From UBA4416 sp964543545 (GTDB lineage: Bacteria; Bacteroidota; Bacteroidia; B-17B0; Aurantibacillaceae), in assembly GCA_964543545.1 (NCBI GenBank), contig CAZIYT010000001.1, positions 744,001 through 808,000 on the forward strand: 64,000 nucleotides of DNA, read 5' to 3'. The notes beneath the pieces are model-generated. The model saw only the letters and a list, made by a program, of their open reading frames with translations, had not been told where the DNA came from and did no database searches. The position numbers were made by a program, and so were the translations under genes. This document shows, one piece after another, positions 32,916 through 41,822 of the stretch; the first letter of the stretch is position 1; each line of letters begins with the position of its first letter.

Positions 32916-33260
32916 ATGGAAGAACCACTGCATGACTTTTTCTTAAAAATTCCGGAGCCCCAACGCTCTGAATTTTTATTTCTTCGCCGTTTCTTCCTTG
33001 AAGATTGCGGACTTACCGAAGCCTGGAAATTCAATACGCCCTTTTATTATTTTAAAGGAAAATGGTTTGCCTTCATCTCCTATAATGCGAAGAAAGATCA
33101 TGAGATCTACATCTCCTTTGTGCGTGGCAATCTCATCACGCATCCCGCCTTGCTGAGCGAAGGAAGAAAACAACAGAGGATTTACCGCATTGCTCCCGGA
33201 GAAGACATAGACGTGGCTGTGCTAAAGGAAATTGTTGCTCTGCTGAAAGGCTGTTATTGA
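32916..33260 (+). CDS. DUF1801 (YdhG-like) protein
   Basis: 114-residue cytoplasmic protein with the family pattern: LRRFFLEDCGLTEAWKFNTPFYYFKGKWFAFI in order (Trp-Lys, two Tyr, Phe), then a basic helix LSEGRKQQRIYRI. This small alpha+beta domain family has no established reaction. It stands alone between the phosphatase and the convergent PgpH-type gene. Confidence 0.8.
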   Translation: MEEPLHDFFLKIPEPQRSEFLFLRRFFLEDCGLTEAWKFNTPFYYFKGKWFAFISYNAKKDHEIYISFVRGNLITHPALLSEGRKQQRIYRIAPGEDIDVAVLKEIVALLKGCY

Positions 33261-33334
33261 TTTTCGATGGAAATGTCCTCTCCCTGGGTGCCGCCTTGTT
33301 CTGAACCGGCAATAATCTCTGACCTTTGGTTCAA

Positions 33335-35323
33335 TTACCTCGGATACTCAATCCGCACGTGATAGATATTCATCAGGCGTTTCTTGAAGATCTTTTTGAT
33401 CTGGTTGATATCCCTGAAGGTGATATCGGCATTGATGAACTGGTTCTCGCCGATCTGGTAATTGATGATCTTATCTACTAACTCATCGATGGTAACAGCA
33501 TCGTATTTTTTCAGGCTGCGGGAAGAAGCCTCCACACCGTCTGCCATCATCAGGATGGCCGTTTCCTTACTGAAGGGGATAGGGCCGGGATAACGGAACA
33601 GGTCTTCGTTAATGATCTCCCCGGCATGTTCCTTTTTATAGTTGTGAAGAAAATAGCGTGTGGTGGTAGTGCCGTGGTGCGTGCGGATAAAATCAATGAT
33701 GGTTTCCGGAAGCTTATGCTCCTTGGCCAGCTCAACACCTTTGATGACGTGTGAAATGATGATCCTGGCACTTTCTTCCGGGCTGAGGTCTTCATGAGGA
33801 CTCACTTCTCCTACCTGGTTCTCGGTGAAAAAACGCGGGTTCTCCATTTTGCCGATATCGTGGTACATGGCGCCGGTCCTTACCAGGAGCGCATTTCCGC
33901 CGATCTTGTAGCAAGCCTCTTCCGCCAGGTTGGCCACCTGCAGCGAGTGCTGGAAGGTGCCGGGAACTTTCTGAGAAAGCTGTCGCAGCAGTGGAGAGTT
34001 GAGATCACAGAGCTCCAGCAGGGTAAAATCGGAAACAAAGCCGAACAGTTTTTCAAAGAGGTAGATCAGGGGAAAGGCAAAGAGCACGCAGGCGCTGCTG
34101 ATGAGGAAAGGAACAAAGTTTTGCGGATTAGATAAGGCACTGGACGTATTGTTCACCAGGTGAAAAGCCACAAAGGCCGATACATAAAAGAAGAAGGTAA
34201 GGCCCGAGGACACAAAAAGCTTCGAGCGCTTGCCCATATCGGCGACGCTGAAAATATTACCAATGCCCGCAATCAGCTGCACAAATACGAACTCAAATTT
34301 ATCCGAGGTAAAAAAAGCACAGATCAGAACGATGTTGAGGAATGTGAACAGGGAAGTCCGGCTGTCGAAGAACACGCGGATGAGGATAGGCACCAGGCAA
34401 AACGGAACGGCATAAATGTATTTGGGATCGTACTTATACGTGATGCTGCTGATGAGGATGAACAACACAATGATCAGGAAAATGAAAGTAACATAGGTGT
34501 TCTGGCTAAAGATAGCCTTGCGGAAGAATGCCAGGAAGAGCATGATAATGCCGAGCACCAGGAAACAGCAGAGGAGCTGTCCCAGCAGGATCGAGAACAT
34601 AGGCTTTGAATTCTCCTGCGCAGCAAGCTCGCTGGTATAGCTTAGCAGCAGGTTGTTCTTCTCGTCGGTCACCAGCTCGTTCTTCCGGATCAGTACCGTT
34701 CCCTTTTCAATCTTCGATTTATAAATATAGGCGGTGGCATCCGATTCATTATTCACCTGGTTCGACAGGATAGGATCATAGACAATGTTGGGTACCATGA
34801 GGTCGAGGATCTCATTCACCACATGCTCCTGCTTGAGGTATTTGTTGAGAAACAAAGAGGCCCTGTCGCGGTTATAGAGGCTGTTCTTCGATACTTGGTA
34901 CACCTCATTGTCTGTTACCACATTGATCATGGAGTCTGCAGACGAAGGCATGCTCACCGACAGGTATACGCCTGTGCGGTAGAGGTTATCAAGGTAGATC
35001 TTGGCATTTACTTTCTCCTCGGGCGTCAGGCTGGCTTTCGAAAGGAGCTCAATGGTGTTGATCTCTGTCTTTTTAAAATAGGAGGCTTTGTCGAGCTTTT
35101 CCTCTTTTTCGGCGCGGAGCTCTTCCGGTGTTTTCTTCAGCAGGAAATCCGTGGAGGCCACCACATCATCGTACAGCCAGGTTTCCCCGATCTTGGATTT
35201 GTAGTTGGCTAAAATGGTATGTTTCGGCAGGAGGTAGCTGCATACCAATACACAGGCTACGAACACGATTCCTTTATACCATAAGGCATGCTTATCTCTT
35301 ATCCTGGTGAATACGGTGTTCAT
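33335..35323 (-). CDS. PgpH-type 7TM-HD phosphohydrolase (probable c-di-AMP phosphodiesterase)
   Basis: 662 residues: membrane segment near the start (IVFVACVLVCSYLLP), an extracytoplasmic 7TMR-HDED domain (~40-240), seven membrane segments (~245-440), and a C-terminal HD domain with MYHDIGKM near residue 485-491, IISHVIKGVELAKEH and DFIRTHHGTTTTRYF. This is the architecture of Listeria PgpH, which hydrolyses cyclic di-AMP. A c-di-AMP cyclase is not in the window. The HD metal residues are all present, so it should be active. Confidence 0.92.
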   Translation of the reverse strand: MNTVFTRIRDKHALWYKGIVFVACVLVCSYLLPKHTILANYKSKIGETWLYDDVVASTDFLLKKTPEELRAEKEEKLDKASYFKKTEINTIELLSKASLTPEEKVNAKIYLDNLYRTGVYLSVSMPSSADSMINVVTDNEVYQVSKNSLYNRDRASLFLNKYLKQEHVVNEILDLMVPNIVYDPILSNQVNNESDATAYIYKSKIEKGTVLIRKNELVTDEKNNLLLSYTSELAAQENSKPMFSILLGQLLCCFLVLGIIMLFLAFFRKAIFSQNTYVTFIFLIIVLFILISSITYKYDPKYIYAVPFCLVPILIRVFFDSRTSLFTFLNIVLICAFFTSDKFEFVFVQLIAGIGNIFSVADMGKRSKLFVSSGLTFFFYVSAFVAFHLVNNTSSALSNPQNFVPFLISSACVLFAFPLIYLFEKLFGFVSDFTLLELCDLNSPLLRQLSQKVPGTFQHSLQVANLAEEACYKIGGNALLVRTGAMYHDIGKMENPRFFTENQVGEVSPHEDLSPEESARIIISHVIKGVELAKEHKLPETIIDFIRTHHGTTTTRYFLHNYKKEHAGEIINEDLFRYPGPIPFSKETAILMMADGVEASSRSLKKYDAVTIDELVDKIINYQIGENQFINADITFRDINQIKKIFKKRLMNIYHVRIEYPR

Positions 35324-35407
35324 GTTTAGTGCTTAACAAAAGAAGCTATTTTTTACATGAAAATAAGGAATTAAGAGCACAGATTATGAACAGGAGTCTA
35401 TTATCAA

Positions 35408-37615
35408 CTACCTTACCAGCATCACGTGGCCGATGTGGTACTCGTGCTCTTTGCTCACCACATTTTTAAAATCACACTTCCAGATATAGACGTCATCCGT
35501 ACAGGGATCGTTTTTATGGCGGCCATCCCAGCCCTCTGTCTGGTCTTGTGTTTTATAGATCTGCTCGCCCCAGCGATCGAAGATCATAAAGTTGTATTCT
35601 TCCACACCAATCACCACAGGCTTGAAGATGTCATTCAGGCCGTCTTTGCCGGGCGTAAAGGCATTGGGCACCCAGAACCGGAACTCCGGAAGGATCCGCA
35701 CGAGCAGCTTCGTCGTATTCGGGCAGCCGAATACATTGGTGACTGTTTGCGTGACGTAGAAATCGCCCCAGGTCTGGTAAGTGTGAAAAGGGTTGATGTC
35801 TGAGGAGCCAGAGCCATCATCGAAATTGTAATACCAGCTTACAATATTTTCCGAAACAATGGTCGTGTTATAAAAGCGGATATCCGGATCGAAGATCGTG
35901 GTGAGGGTTGGTGTCGCCACAAAGCCCGCTGTAGGAGAAGGATTGACCGTAATGCTGTTGACGGCTACCACCTTGCTGGTATCCATACAGTATTGCATGC
36001 TGACAGCTGTTAACGAGAGGCTGTAGACACCTGGCGGCGTAAAGATATGAGTCGGTGTGGCTTCGGTAGATGTGGAACCGTCGCTGAACTGCCAGAAATA
36101 ATTCATGCTGGCTCCCGAGCTCAGGTTCGGAAAGGTAAGTGTATAAGGGTCACAGCCCACACCTTCAAAATTACCGATCTCCGCCTTCGCCGGTGGAAAC
36201 ACGCGGATGGTGTCACCGTCTGTAGCTGTACAACCGTTTTCGCTCACCACAAAAGAGACGCTGTAAACGCCGGCCGCGCCGAAGTGTACGTTGGAAACCG
36301 ACGGTGTAGCCGCTACGGATGGTGTGGCCTGCGGGCCGAAGGTCCAGGTATAGGTACCTGTTCCCATAAAGCCGCCACTGGCGCTGAACTGGAAGCTGTT
36401 ATTGGTGAGGCATTGGGCCGTAGGTGTAATGATGCTTGGAGTAAGAAGCGGGTATACATGGAAAACTTCGTGCGTGGTATCGGCACATGGATTTCCCGGA
36501 TTAGTAACTAAGGTAACGGTGTAGACGCCAATGGCTCCGAATGTATAAGTCGGATTATAGGCATAGGATGTATCCGTTGTAGAAGCAGGATCACCAAAGT
36601 CCCAATAGTAAGAGGTATTATTTCCCTGGCTGGAATTCTGATACGAAATGGTAAAACCGTTGCAATAGCCTGTGCCTGCACCATTGTTGGTGGTTGTTTG
36701 AGCCGTGATGCCCGCTACACCCATGTTCGGGCAGGGAATTACGTTGAACTGGAAATCGCGGTGATGCGTTCCGATGAGCACGCCGTTCCTGTATTCGCTC
36801 ACACAGACACCTACCACCCATTGGCCGAGCGTCGTAGGACTTCCGTTCAGAAAACCGGTTTGAGGATTGATGTTAATGGCAGGATTTGAAGCCATTGGAT
36901 AGCTGGATGTGTAAGGCGAAGAGAAGGGCACCGAGACGTAGGGCGGTGGTGTATTGACGGTAGGGCACGAAGTCGAGCAGCCCGCTTGCCCTACAATAGG
37001 GCAGCACTGGTCGAGCCCGTTGAACGGCGTACATAAGCTGTATACCAACGAATCGCCGTCAGGATCGGTTGCTGCGTGATTGAACTTAATAGGAACACCT
37101 TTACAGATATAGATCGGCGGGCGTAAGGTAAAGCGCGGGCTGCTGTTCACGGCTACCTGGTTTGGTCCCGGAATATGCTCCCAATACGTAGCGCCTACAG
37201 CTCCCGGATTCACCAGATTTAAGATCGTGCCGTTGCGACAACACCTTTGGTAAGCCACATAATAACCTCCGTTCAGTGGTGGAAGAGTAACCGTTGTAAT
37301 GTAAATCGCTTCTTCCACACAAGCTGAGCCGGCAGTAGTTGGTGCACAGGGGCTGTTGTTGGAAGGAGGAACCGTCATGGTGCTCGTGATCGGCACATTC
37401 ATGGTATTGAACACCGAGCCATCAGCTCTGAAGATCGTCATAAACGCCGGATTATCGAAAGGAGGTACACCGTTGATGCAATCCCTGTATACCTTCATGG
37501 TGATGCGGTAGTTGTTCCCGCCCAGGTAATCATAATAAATCTCTCCACCCACAATGTGCGTTGCCTCTGCGAGCCTGAAGGCAAGCAGAAAGAGGAGGAG
37601 CCAATATGTTTTAAT
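35408..37615 (-). CDS. T9SS type B surface protein with PKD repeats; probable ATT start
   Basis: The usual-start frame begins at GTG 37552 inside the conserved THIVGGE block, which would cut off the export signal. Extending upstream without a stop gives KTYWLLLFLLAFRLAEATHI, a good signal peptide, preceded by an ATT codon at 37615-37613; no ATG, GTG or TTG is available. The paralogue at 58477 has the same THIVGGE directly after its signal peptide. Then: an N-terminal beta domain with YRDC, YQRCCRN and DPDGDSLVY, three PKD-like domains (WDFGDP, WTFG, WQFSDGS), and a C-terminal type B sorting domain with VPNAFTPGKDGLND and FDRWGEQIY. 735 residues. Second gene of a pair with 37639-40158. Confidence 0.85.
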   Translation of the reverse strand: MKTYWLLLFLLAFRLAEATHIVGGEIYYDYLGGNNYRITMKVYRDCINGVPPFDNPAFMTIFRADGSVFNTMNVPITSTMTVPPSNNSPCAPTTAGSACVEEAIYITTVTLPPLNGGYYVAYQRCCRNGTILNLVNPGAVGATYWEHIPGPNQVAVNSSPRFTLRPPIYICKGVPIKFNHAATDPDGDSLVYSLCTPFNGLDQCCPIVGQAGCSTSCPTVNTPPPYVSVPFSSPYTSSYPMASNPAININPQTGFLNGSPTTLGQWVVGVCVSEYRNGVLIGTHHRDFQFNVIPCPNMGVAGITAQTTTNNGAGTGYCNGFTISYQNSSQGNNTSYYWDFGDPASTTDTSYAYNPTYTFGAIGVYTVTLVTNPGNPCADTTHEVFHVYPLLTPSIITPTAQCLTNNSFQFSASGGFMGTGTYTWTFGPQATPSVAATPSVSNVHFGAAGVYSVSFVVSENGCTATDGDTIRVFPPAKAEIGNFEGVGCDPYTLTFPNLSSGASMNYFWQFSDGSTSTEATPTHIFTPPGVYSLSLTAVSMQYCMDTSKVVAVNSITVNPSPTAGFVATPTLTTIFDPDIRFYNTTIVSENIVSWYYNFDDGSGSSDINPFHTYQTWGDFYVTQTVTNVFGCPNTTKLLVRILPEFRFWVPNAFTPGKDGLNDIFKPVVIGVEEYNFMIFDRWGEQIYKTQDQTEGWDGRHKNDPCTDDVYIWKCDFKNVVSKEHEYHIGHVMLVR

Positions 37616-37638
37616 CCGGTTGATGCCTTGCTTTTAAA

Positions 37639-40158
37639 TTAATTGAACAGCTCAAAAAAACCGTTGTACTTTCTACCATCCTGCAGGTTCAATACATAAA
37701 AGTACGTTCCTGCGCTCATATCCGGTTTCCAGTCGTTGCGGTAATCATCATTTTTATATACCTGTTTGCCCCAGCGGTTATACACCGAGAGCGCAGATCC
37801 CGTAAAGCTTTCCAGCCCACGGACTCTGAAATAATCATTGACATTATCATTATTGGCAGTAACCACATTCGGCACCTGGATATCGCAGGCCGTAACGGTA
37901 ATCTCGACGGTAATAGAACTTTGATGGTTACACAGATCAGTGACAGTGATGGTGTAAATACTGGTGCCGGCCTGCGATGAAGCCACATAATAGATATTTC
38001 CTACCGTGTCCTTAGGAGCCACACCACCGGCGGGAATCGTCCAGGTGATGGCATAGTTCGGGTTATTGCTCACAACGATTACCGGAACCTGTCTTACAGT
38101 ATCCACACAGAATTTGTAAGGACCGGTTGCCAATAGCTGAGGCGTATCGGTTGTGACGGTAACGGTATACACCGCCGTATTGCTGCAGCTGCCGTTGGCT
38201 CCTGTTACCGAATAGCTTGTATTGCTAGTCGGAGAAGGATGGATGGTGCTGCCCGTTTCGCCGGAGCTCCACAGGTAGCTGGCTGCTCCTGTTGCGGTAA
38301 GGCTTGCCTGCTGCCCGGCACAAATCACCGAACCGGAAATCCCGATCACAGGAATAGGAGTAACATTTACCGGGTAATTGACGCTTGCCATACAGGTACC
38401 TGAACCCGCGCTTACCTGGTATACCGTTGAGGAAGAAGGACTTACCGTAATGGAAGAGGTATTCTGGCCCGTACTCCAGGTATACGAGGCTGCCCCGGTC
38501 ACGGAAAGCGAGGTGCTCTGCCCTTCGCAAATGTTGTTGTTGCCGCTCACGGTAATGTTAGGAGACGTTATGATGTTGACAGTAGTCACCGTGCTGTGCG
38601 TACAAGGCCCTATGGCTCCCGTAACGGTATAGCTCGTTGTAACAGGAGGAGAAACCGTGATCGGGTTAGTGGTAGCTCCCGTGCTCCAGGTATAGCTCGC
38701 GGCGCCCGTGGCATTTAAGACGACGGCTTCACCGGCGCAAACCGAAACGCTGGCCACGCTGACCGTAGGAGTGACGTTGACCGAAAACGTTTTGATGTTG
38801 GTCATGTTACAGGCATCGTTGACGGTGAGCGTAAATACCGTGGTTTCTGTGAGTGGCCCTACGGTATACGTAGCAGAGCCACCGTTGCCGGGCTGCCAGC
38901 TGTAAGCATAGGAAGGAACACCGCCGCTGGCATGAGCTACCAATATCGGAACCTGGTTACAGAAGGAACTGTCGCCCTGTCCGATGACGATAGGCGTATA
39001 ATCTTTGATGTAGAGGTTGAAGCTCACCGTGGCAGGCAGGGCGCAGACCGATAGTCCGGTGGTAAAGGTCGAAATGCTGAAGCGGATGGTGTCGATGGGC
39101 TCCGCGACATTATCGTTGAGGGCATAAATGCTACAGATCTGTACGCTGTCCTGTCCTGCAGCGAAGTATATTTTGGAAGGCCATGTAAAAGACGGGTTGC
39201 TTTGCTGGATATAATCCGTTCCCAATACGGCGTTCCCGCCAACCTGTAAGGCAAAGGAATCGGCTTGTGCCACATTGCCCTGGCGGATAAAGTACACGCA
39301 GTTAGTGTTACAATCCTCTACCAGGAGCAGGGAATCGCTGAAGTTAAGGTTGGCATTGGAAGACGATACGGAAATAGGTGCTGCGCTCGTAAATGAACCT
39401 CCTTCCAGAAACACACCGGAGTCATAAATCTCGTCACCACCGTCGGCGATAGCGATTTTGATATGATAGGTTTGCCCGCAAACTACTTTTTCAAGAGCGT
39501 ACATCACCGTAGTCATACCGTCGAATTCAACGTTGATGGTATTGGTGTTGTTATGTCGAAAATAAGATGTATTTGCCGTGTTATTGAGGGTATTGATGGA
39601 AACCGGGATTGTAGTGCTGGGCACAAGGGCAATATTATGATCGACATAGTTTCCGCCTGCAGGGTCCGGTCCGTTCAGGAAAAATCCAAAAGCATCGTTT
39701 ACCGTTCCGCCTACAAATTCGATGTATTCTTCAGATCCAAAAGAATACCTGAATTTCACGGAATCGCCCATGGGTATGAAATCGAATTCAAGCACCGCAG
39801 CATCGAAGGTTTGAACGCCGGAAGCAATATCCAGCGAAGCATCTCCCGGTGTGTAGTAGGCCGTAGAGGTGGAACCTGAGTTATTGGGCCCCTGGGGCCC
39901 ATTGCCGGAACTCGTCAGGCCGTTCCCCGTACTCAGAAAAATGCCGGAAACGATTCCTAAATTTGTGCTGGTTGTGGCGTTGAACTGTGTGCGTTGCTTA
40001 ATATCTCCTGTAAAGGTAATGTTATTGGCTGTTACTCCCGGTCCCAGAAGCACCTGGGTCACCAGCTGGGTGGGCGTCATGGTATTGGATGTCACCAGTT
40101 GGGCTTTTAATCCCAGGACCTGAAAAATGAGAATGGTGAGTAAATAGAAATATTTCAT
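37639..40158 (-). CDS. choice-of-anchor-L / Ig-repeat surface protein with T9SS type B tail
   Basis: Signal peptide MKYFYLLTILIFQVLGLKAQ. Residues ~25-260 are a choice-of-anchor L domain (LSTGNG, FSFGSEEYIEFV-like RYSFGSEEYIEF, NDAFGFFLNGP). Residues ~268-385 look like a Calx-beta domain. Four Ig/PKD-like modules follow, three of them near-identical in plan (467-670). The last ~85 residues carry VPNVVTANNDNVNDYF and YNRWGKQVYKNDD, the type B sorting domain. Expected at the cell surface. 23 bases before the next gene's ATT start, so the two are probably co-transcribed. Function unknown, adhesion possible. Confidence 0.88.
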   Translation of the reverse strand: MKYFYLLTILIFQVLGLKAQLVTSNTMTPTQLVTQVLLGPGVTANNITFTGDIKQRTQFNATTSTNLGIVSGIFLSTGNGLTSSGNGPQGPNNSGSTSTAYYTPGDASLDIASGVQTFDAAVLEFDFIPMGDSVKFRYSFGSEEYIEFVGGTVNDAFGFFLNGPDPAGGNYVDHNIALVPSTTIPVSINTLNNTANTSYFRHNNTNTINVEFDGMTTVMYALEKVVCGQTYHIKIAIADGGDEIYDSGVFLEGGSFTSAAPISVSSSNANLNFSDSLLLVEDCNTNCVYFIRQGNVAQADSFALQVGGNAVLGTDYIQQSNPSFTWPSKIYFAAGQDSVQICSIYALNDNVAEPIDTIRFSISTFTTGLSVCALPATVSFNLYIKDYTPIVIGQGDSSFCNQVPILVAHASGGVPSYAYSWQPGNGGSATYTVGPLTETTVFTLTVNDACNMTNIKTFSVNVTPTVSVASVSVCAGEAVVLNATGAASYTWSTGATTNPITVSPPVTTSYTVTGAIGPCTHSTVTTVNIITSPNITVSGNNNICEGQSTSLSVTGAASYTWSTGQNTSSITVSPSSSTVYQVSAGSGTCMASVNYPVNVTPIPVIGISGSVICAGQQASLTATGAASYLWSSGETGSTIHPSPTSNTSYSVTGANGSCSNTAVYTVTVTTDTPQLLATGPYKFCVDTVRQVPVIVVSNNPNYAITWTIPAGGVAPKDTVGNIYYVASSQAGTSIYTITVTDLCNHQSSITVEITVTACDIQVPNVVTANNDNVNDYFRVRGLESFTGSALSVYNRWGKQVYKNDDYRNDWKPDMSAGTYFYVLNLQDGRKYNGFFELFN
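38149..38760 (-). repeat. three tandem Ig-like protein modules
   Basis: Residues 467-533, 534-602 and 603-670 each contain a Cys in SVCAGE / NICEGQ / VICAGQ, then TGAASYTWSTG (or LWSSG), TVSP-like strand and a second Cys near the end. They are clear tandem duplications within the 839-residue protein. Confidence 0.8.
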
Positions 40159-40310
40159 GGAACAATTTTAGTTCTATCTAATTTAGAACATTTATTCTTT
40201 TAATGGTTAATAAAATTAAGCAAAAAAAGCCAGCATTATCAGTTTTCCAATCATTGAAACATGCATTTTATATAAAAATAAAGTACTTTAGTCCCGAAAA
40301 TTCCCAAATT

Positions 40311-41696
40311 ATGGAAAAAACACAGATCCTGGATTACATATCCACCAATAAAGACCGCTTTCTGAACGAATTGCTCGACCTCCTGAAAATCCCTTCCATC
40401 AGCGCTGATCCCAAATACAAGGGAGATGTGCAGAAAACGGCAGAAGCCGTGAAACAACGCCTGATAGAAGCAGGTGCAGATAAAGTGGAGATCTGCCCTA
40501 CCAAAGGCTTTCCGGTAGTGTACGGCGAAAAGATTATCGATCCGGCTAAGCCGACGGTGGTGGTATACGGGCACTATGATGTACAGCCTGCAGATCCGCT
40601 AAACCTTTGGGATTCTCCGCCCTTTGAGCCCGTGATTAAAAAAACAGCCATTCATCCCGAAGGCGCTATTTTTGCCCGTGGCGCCTGCGACGACAAAGGC
40701 CAGATGTACATGCACGTGAAGGCTTTTGAAGCGATGATGAAAACCAATACGCTGCCATGCAACGTCAAATTCATGATCGAAGGAGAAGAGGAAGTCGGTT
40801 CGCCGAGCCTGGGGCCCTGGATTATTGAGAACAAAGAAAAGCTGAAAGGCGATATCATTTTAATTTCCGATACATCCATTATTGCCAACGATACGCCGAG
40901 TATCGATGCGGGCCTGCGTGGCCTGGCATACATGGAAGTGGAAGTAGAAGGCCCGAACCGCGATCTGCACAGCGGTGTGTATGGTGGTGCCGTTGCCAAC
41001 CCGATCAATATTCTGTGTAAGATGATCGCTTCCTGCCACGACGAAAACAATCATATTACCATTCCTGGTTTTTACGACAAGGTACAGGAAGTAAGCAAAG
41101 AAGAGCGCGCTGAGCTTGACAAGGCCCCATTCAACTTAAACGATTTCAAAAAAGACCTGAACATAGAAGAAGAAAGAGGAGAAGCAGGTTATACCACCAA
41201 CGAAAGAACAGGCATCCGTCCGACGCTGGATGTGAACGGCATCTGGGGTGGTTATATTGGTGAAGGTGCCAAAACGGTATTGCCGTCCAAAGCCTTTGCG
41301 AAGATCTCCATGCGACTGGTGCCTCACCAAAGCTCGGATGAGATCAGCAACTTATTTAAAAAACATTTTGAGAGCATCGCTCCCAAATCAGTGAAGGTAA
41401 AAGTAACTGCCCATCACGGCGGAGAGCCGGTGGTGGTTCCTATTACCTCAAAAGGCTTTCTGGCCGCCAGCAAAGCTATGGAAGAAACCTATGGCAAGAA
41501 GCCGATCCCGACACGCGGCGGCGGCAGTATTCCTATCGTAGCGCTTTTCAAGAAAGAGCTTGGCCTCGACAGTATTTTATTCGGTTTCGGACTGGATAGC
41601 GATGCACTGCACTCACCAAACGAACACTACGGATTGTTTAATTACTACAAGGGCATTGAAACGATTCCTTTGTTCTATAAATATTTTACTGCGTAA
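40311..41696 (+). CDS. M20-family dipeptidase
   Basis: Cytoplasmic zinc peptidase of the CNDP/PepV-like group. 461 residues from ATG 40311; the frame opens 108 bases earlier but the extra text is AT-rich, Lys-heavy and overlaps the likely promoter. Metal-binding motifs in order: YGHYDVQPAD (His, Asp), ARGACDDKGQM (bridging Asp), EGEEEVGSP (catalytic Glu) and a C-terminal HSPNEH. RDLHSGVYGG marks the dimerisation/lid domain. Expected to cut dipeptides of broad specificity. Confidence 0.92.
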   Translation: MEKTQILDYISTNKDRFLNELLDLLKIPSISADPKYKGDVQKTAEAVKQRLIEAGADKVEICPTKGFPVVYGEKIIDPAKPTVVVYGHYDVQPADPLNLWDSPPFEPVIKKTAIHPEGAIFARGACDDKGQMYMHVKAFEAMMKTNTLPCNVKFMIEGEEEVGSPSLGPWIIENKEKLKGDIILISDTSIIANDTPSIDAGLRGLAYMEVEVEGPNRDLHSGVYGGAVANPINILCKMIASCHDENNHITIPGFYDKVQEVSKEERAELDKAPFNLNDFKKDLNIEEERGEAGYTTNERTGIRPTLDVNGIWGGYIGEGAKTVLPSKAFAKISMRLVPHQSSDEISNLFKKHFESIAPKSVKVKVTAHHGGEPVVVPITSKGFLAASKAMEETYGKKPIPTRGGGSIPIVALFKKELGLDSILFGFGLDSDALHSPNEHYGLFNYYKGIETIPLFYKYFTA

Positions 41697-41711
41697 CTCA
41701 TATTTTCCGAT

Positions 41712-41793
41712 GTCATGCTGAACTTGTTTCAGCATCTCACATATAAAAGTTATACCGGCAGTTTGGCAGATGCCGAAATAAACCCGGCATGAC
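41712..41793. repeat. palindromic intergenic element GTCATGC...GCATGAC
   Basis: The 26-base arm 41712-41737 pairs with 41768-41793: the outer GTCATGC / GCATGAC is perfect, and inner differences are nearly all T/C or A/G, so the RNA stem keeps G-U pairs. The loop is 30 bases. It fills most of the 126-base gap between dipeptidase and flavoprotein genes. From memory this type of element is widely dispersed in Bacteroidetes genomes. Confidence 0.7.
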
Positions 41794-41822
41794 TTGTTAG
41801 CAGATGATTTGCTGTTATTTTT

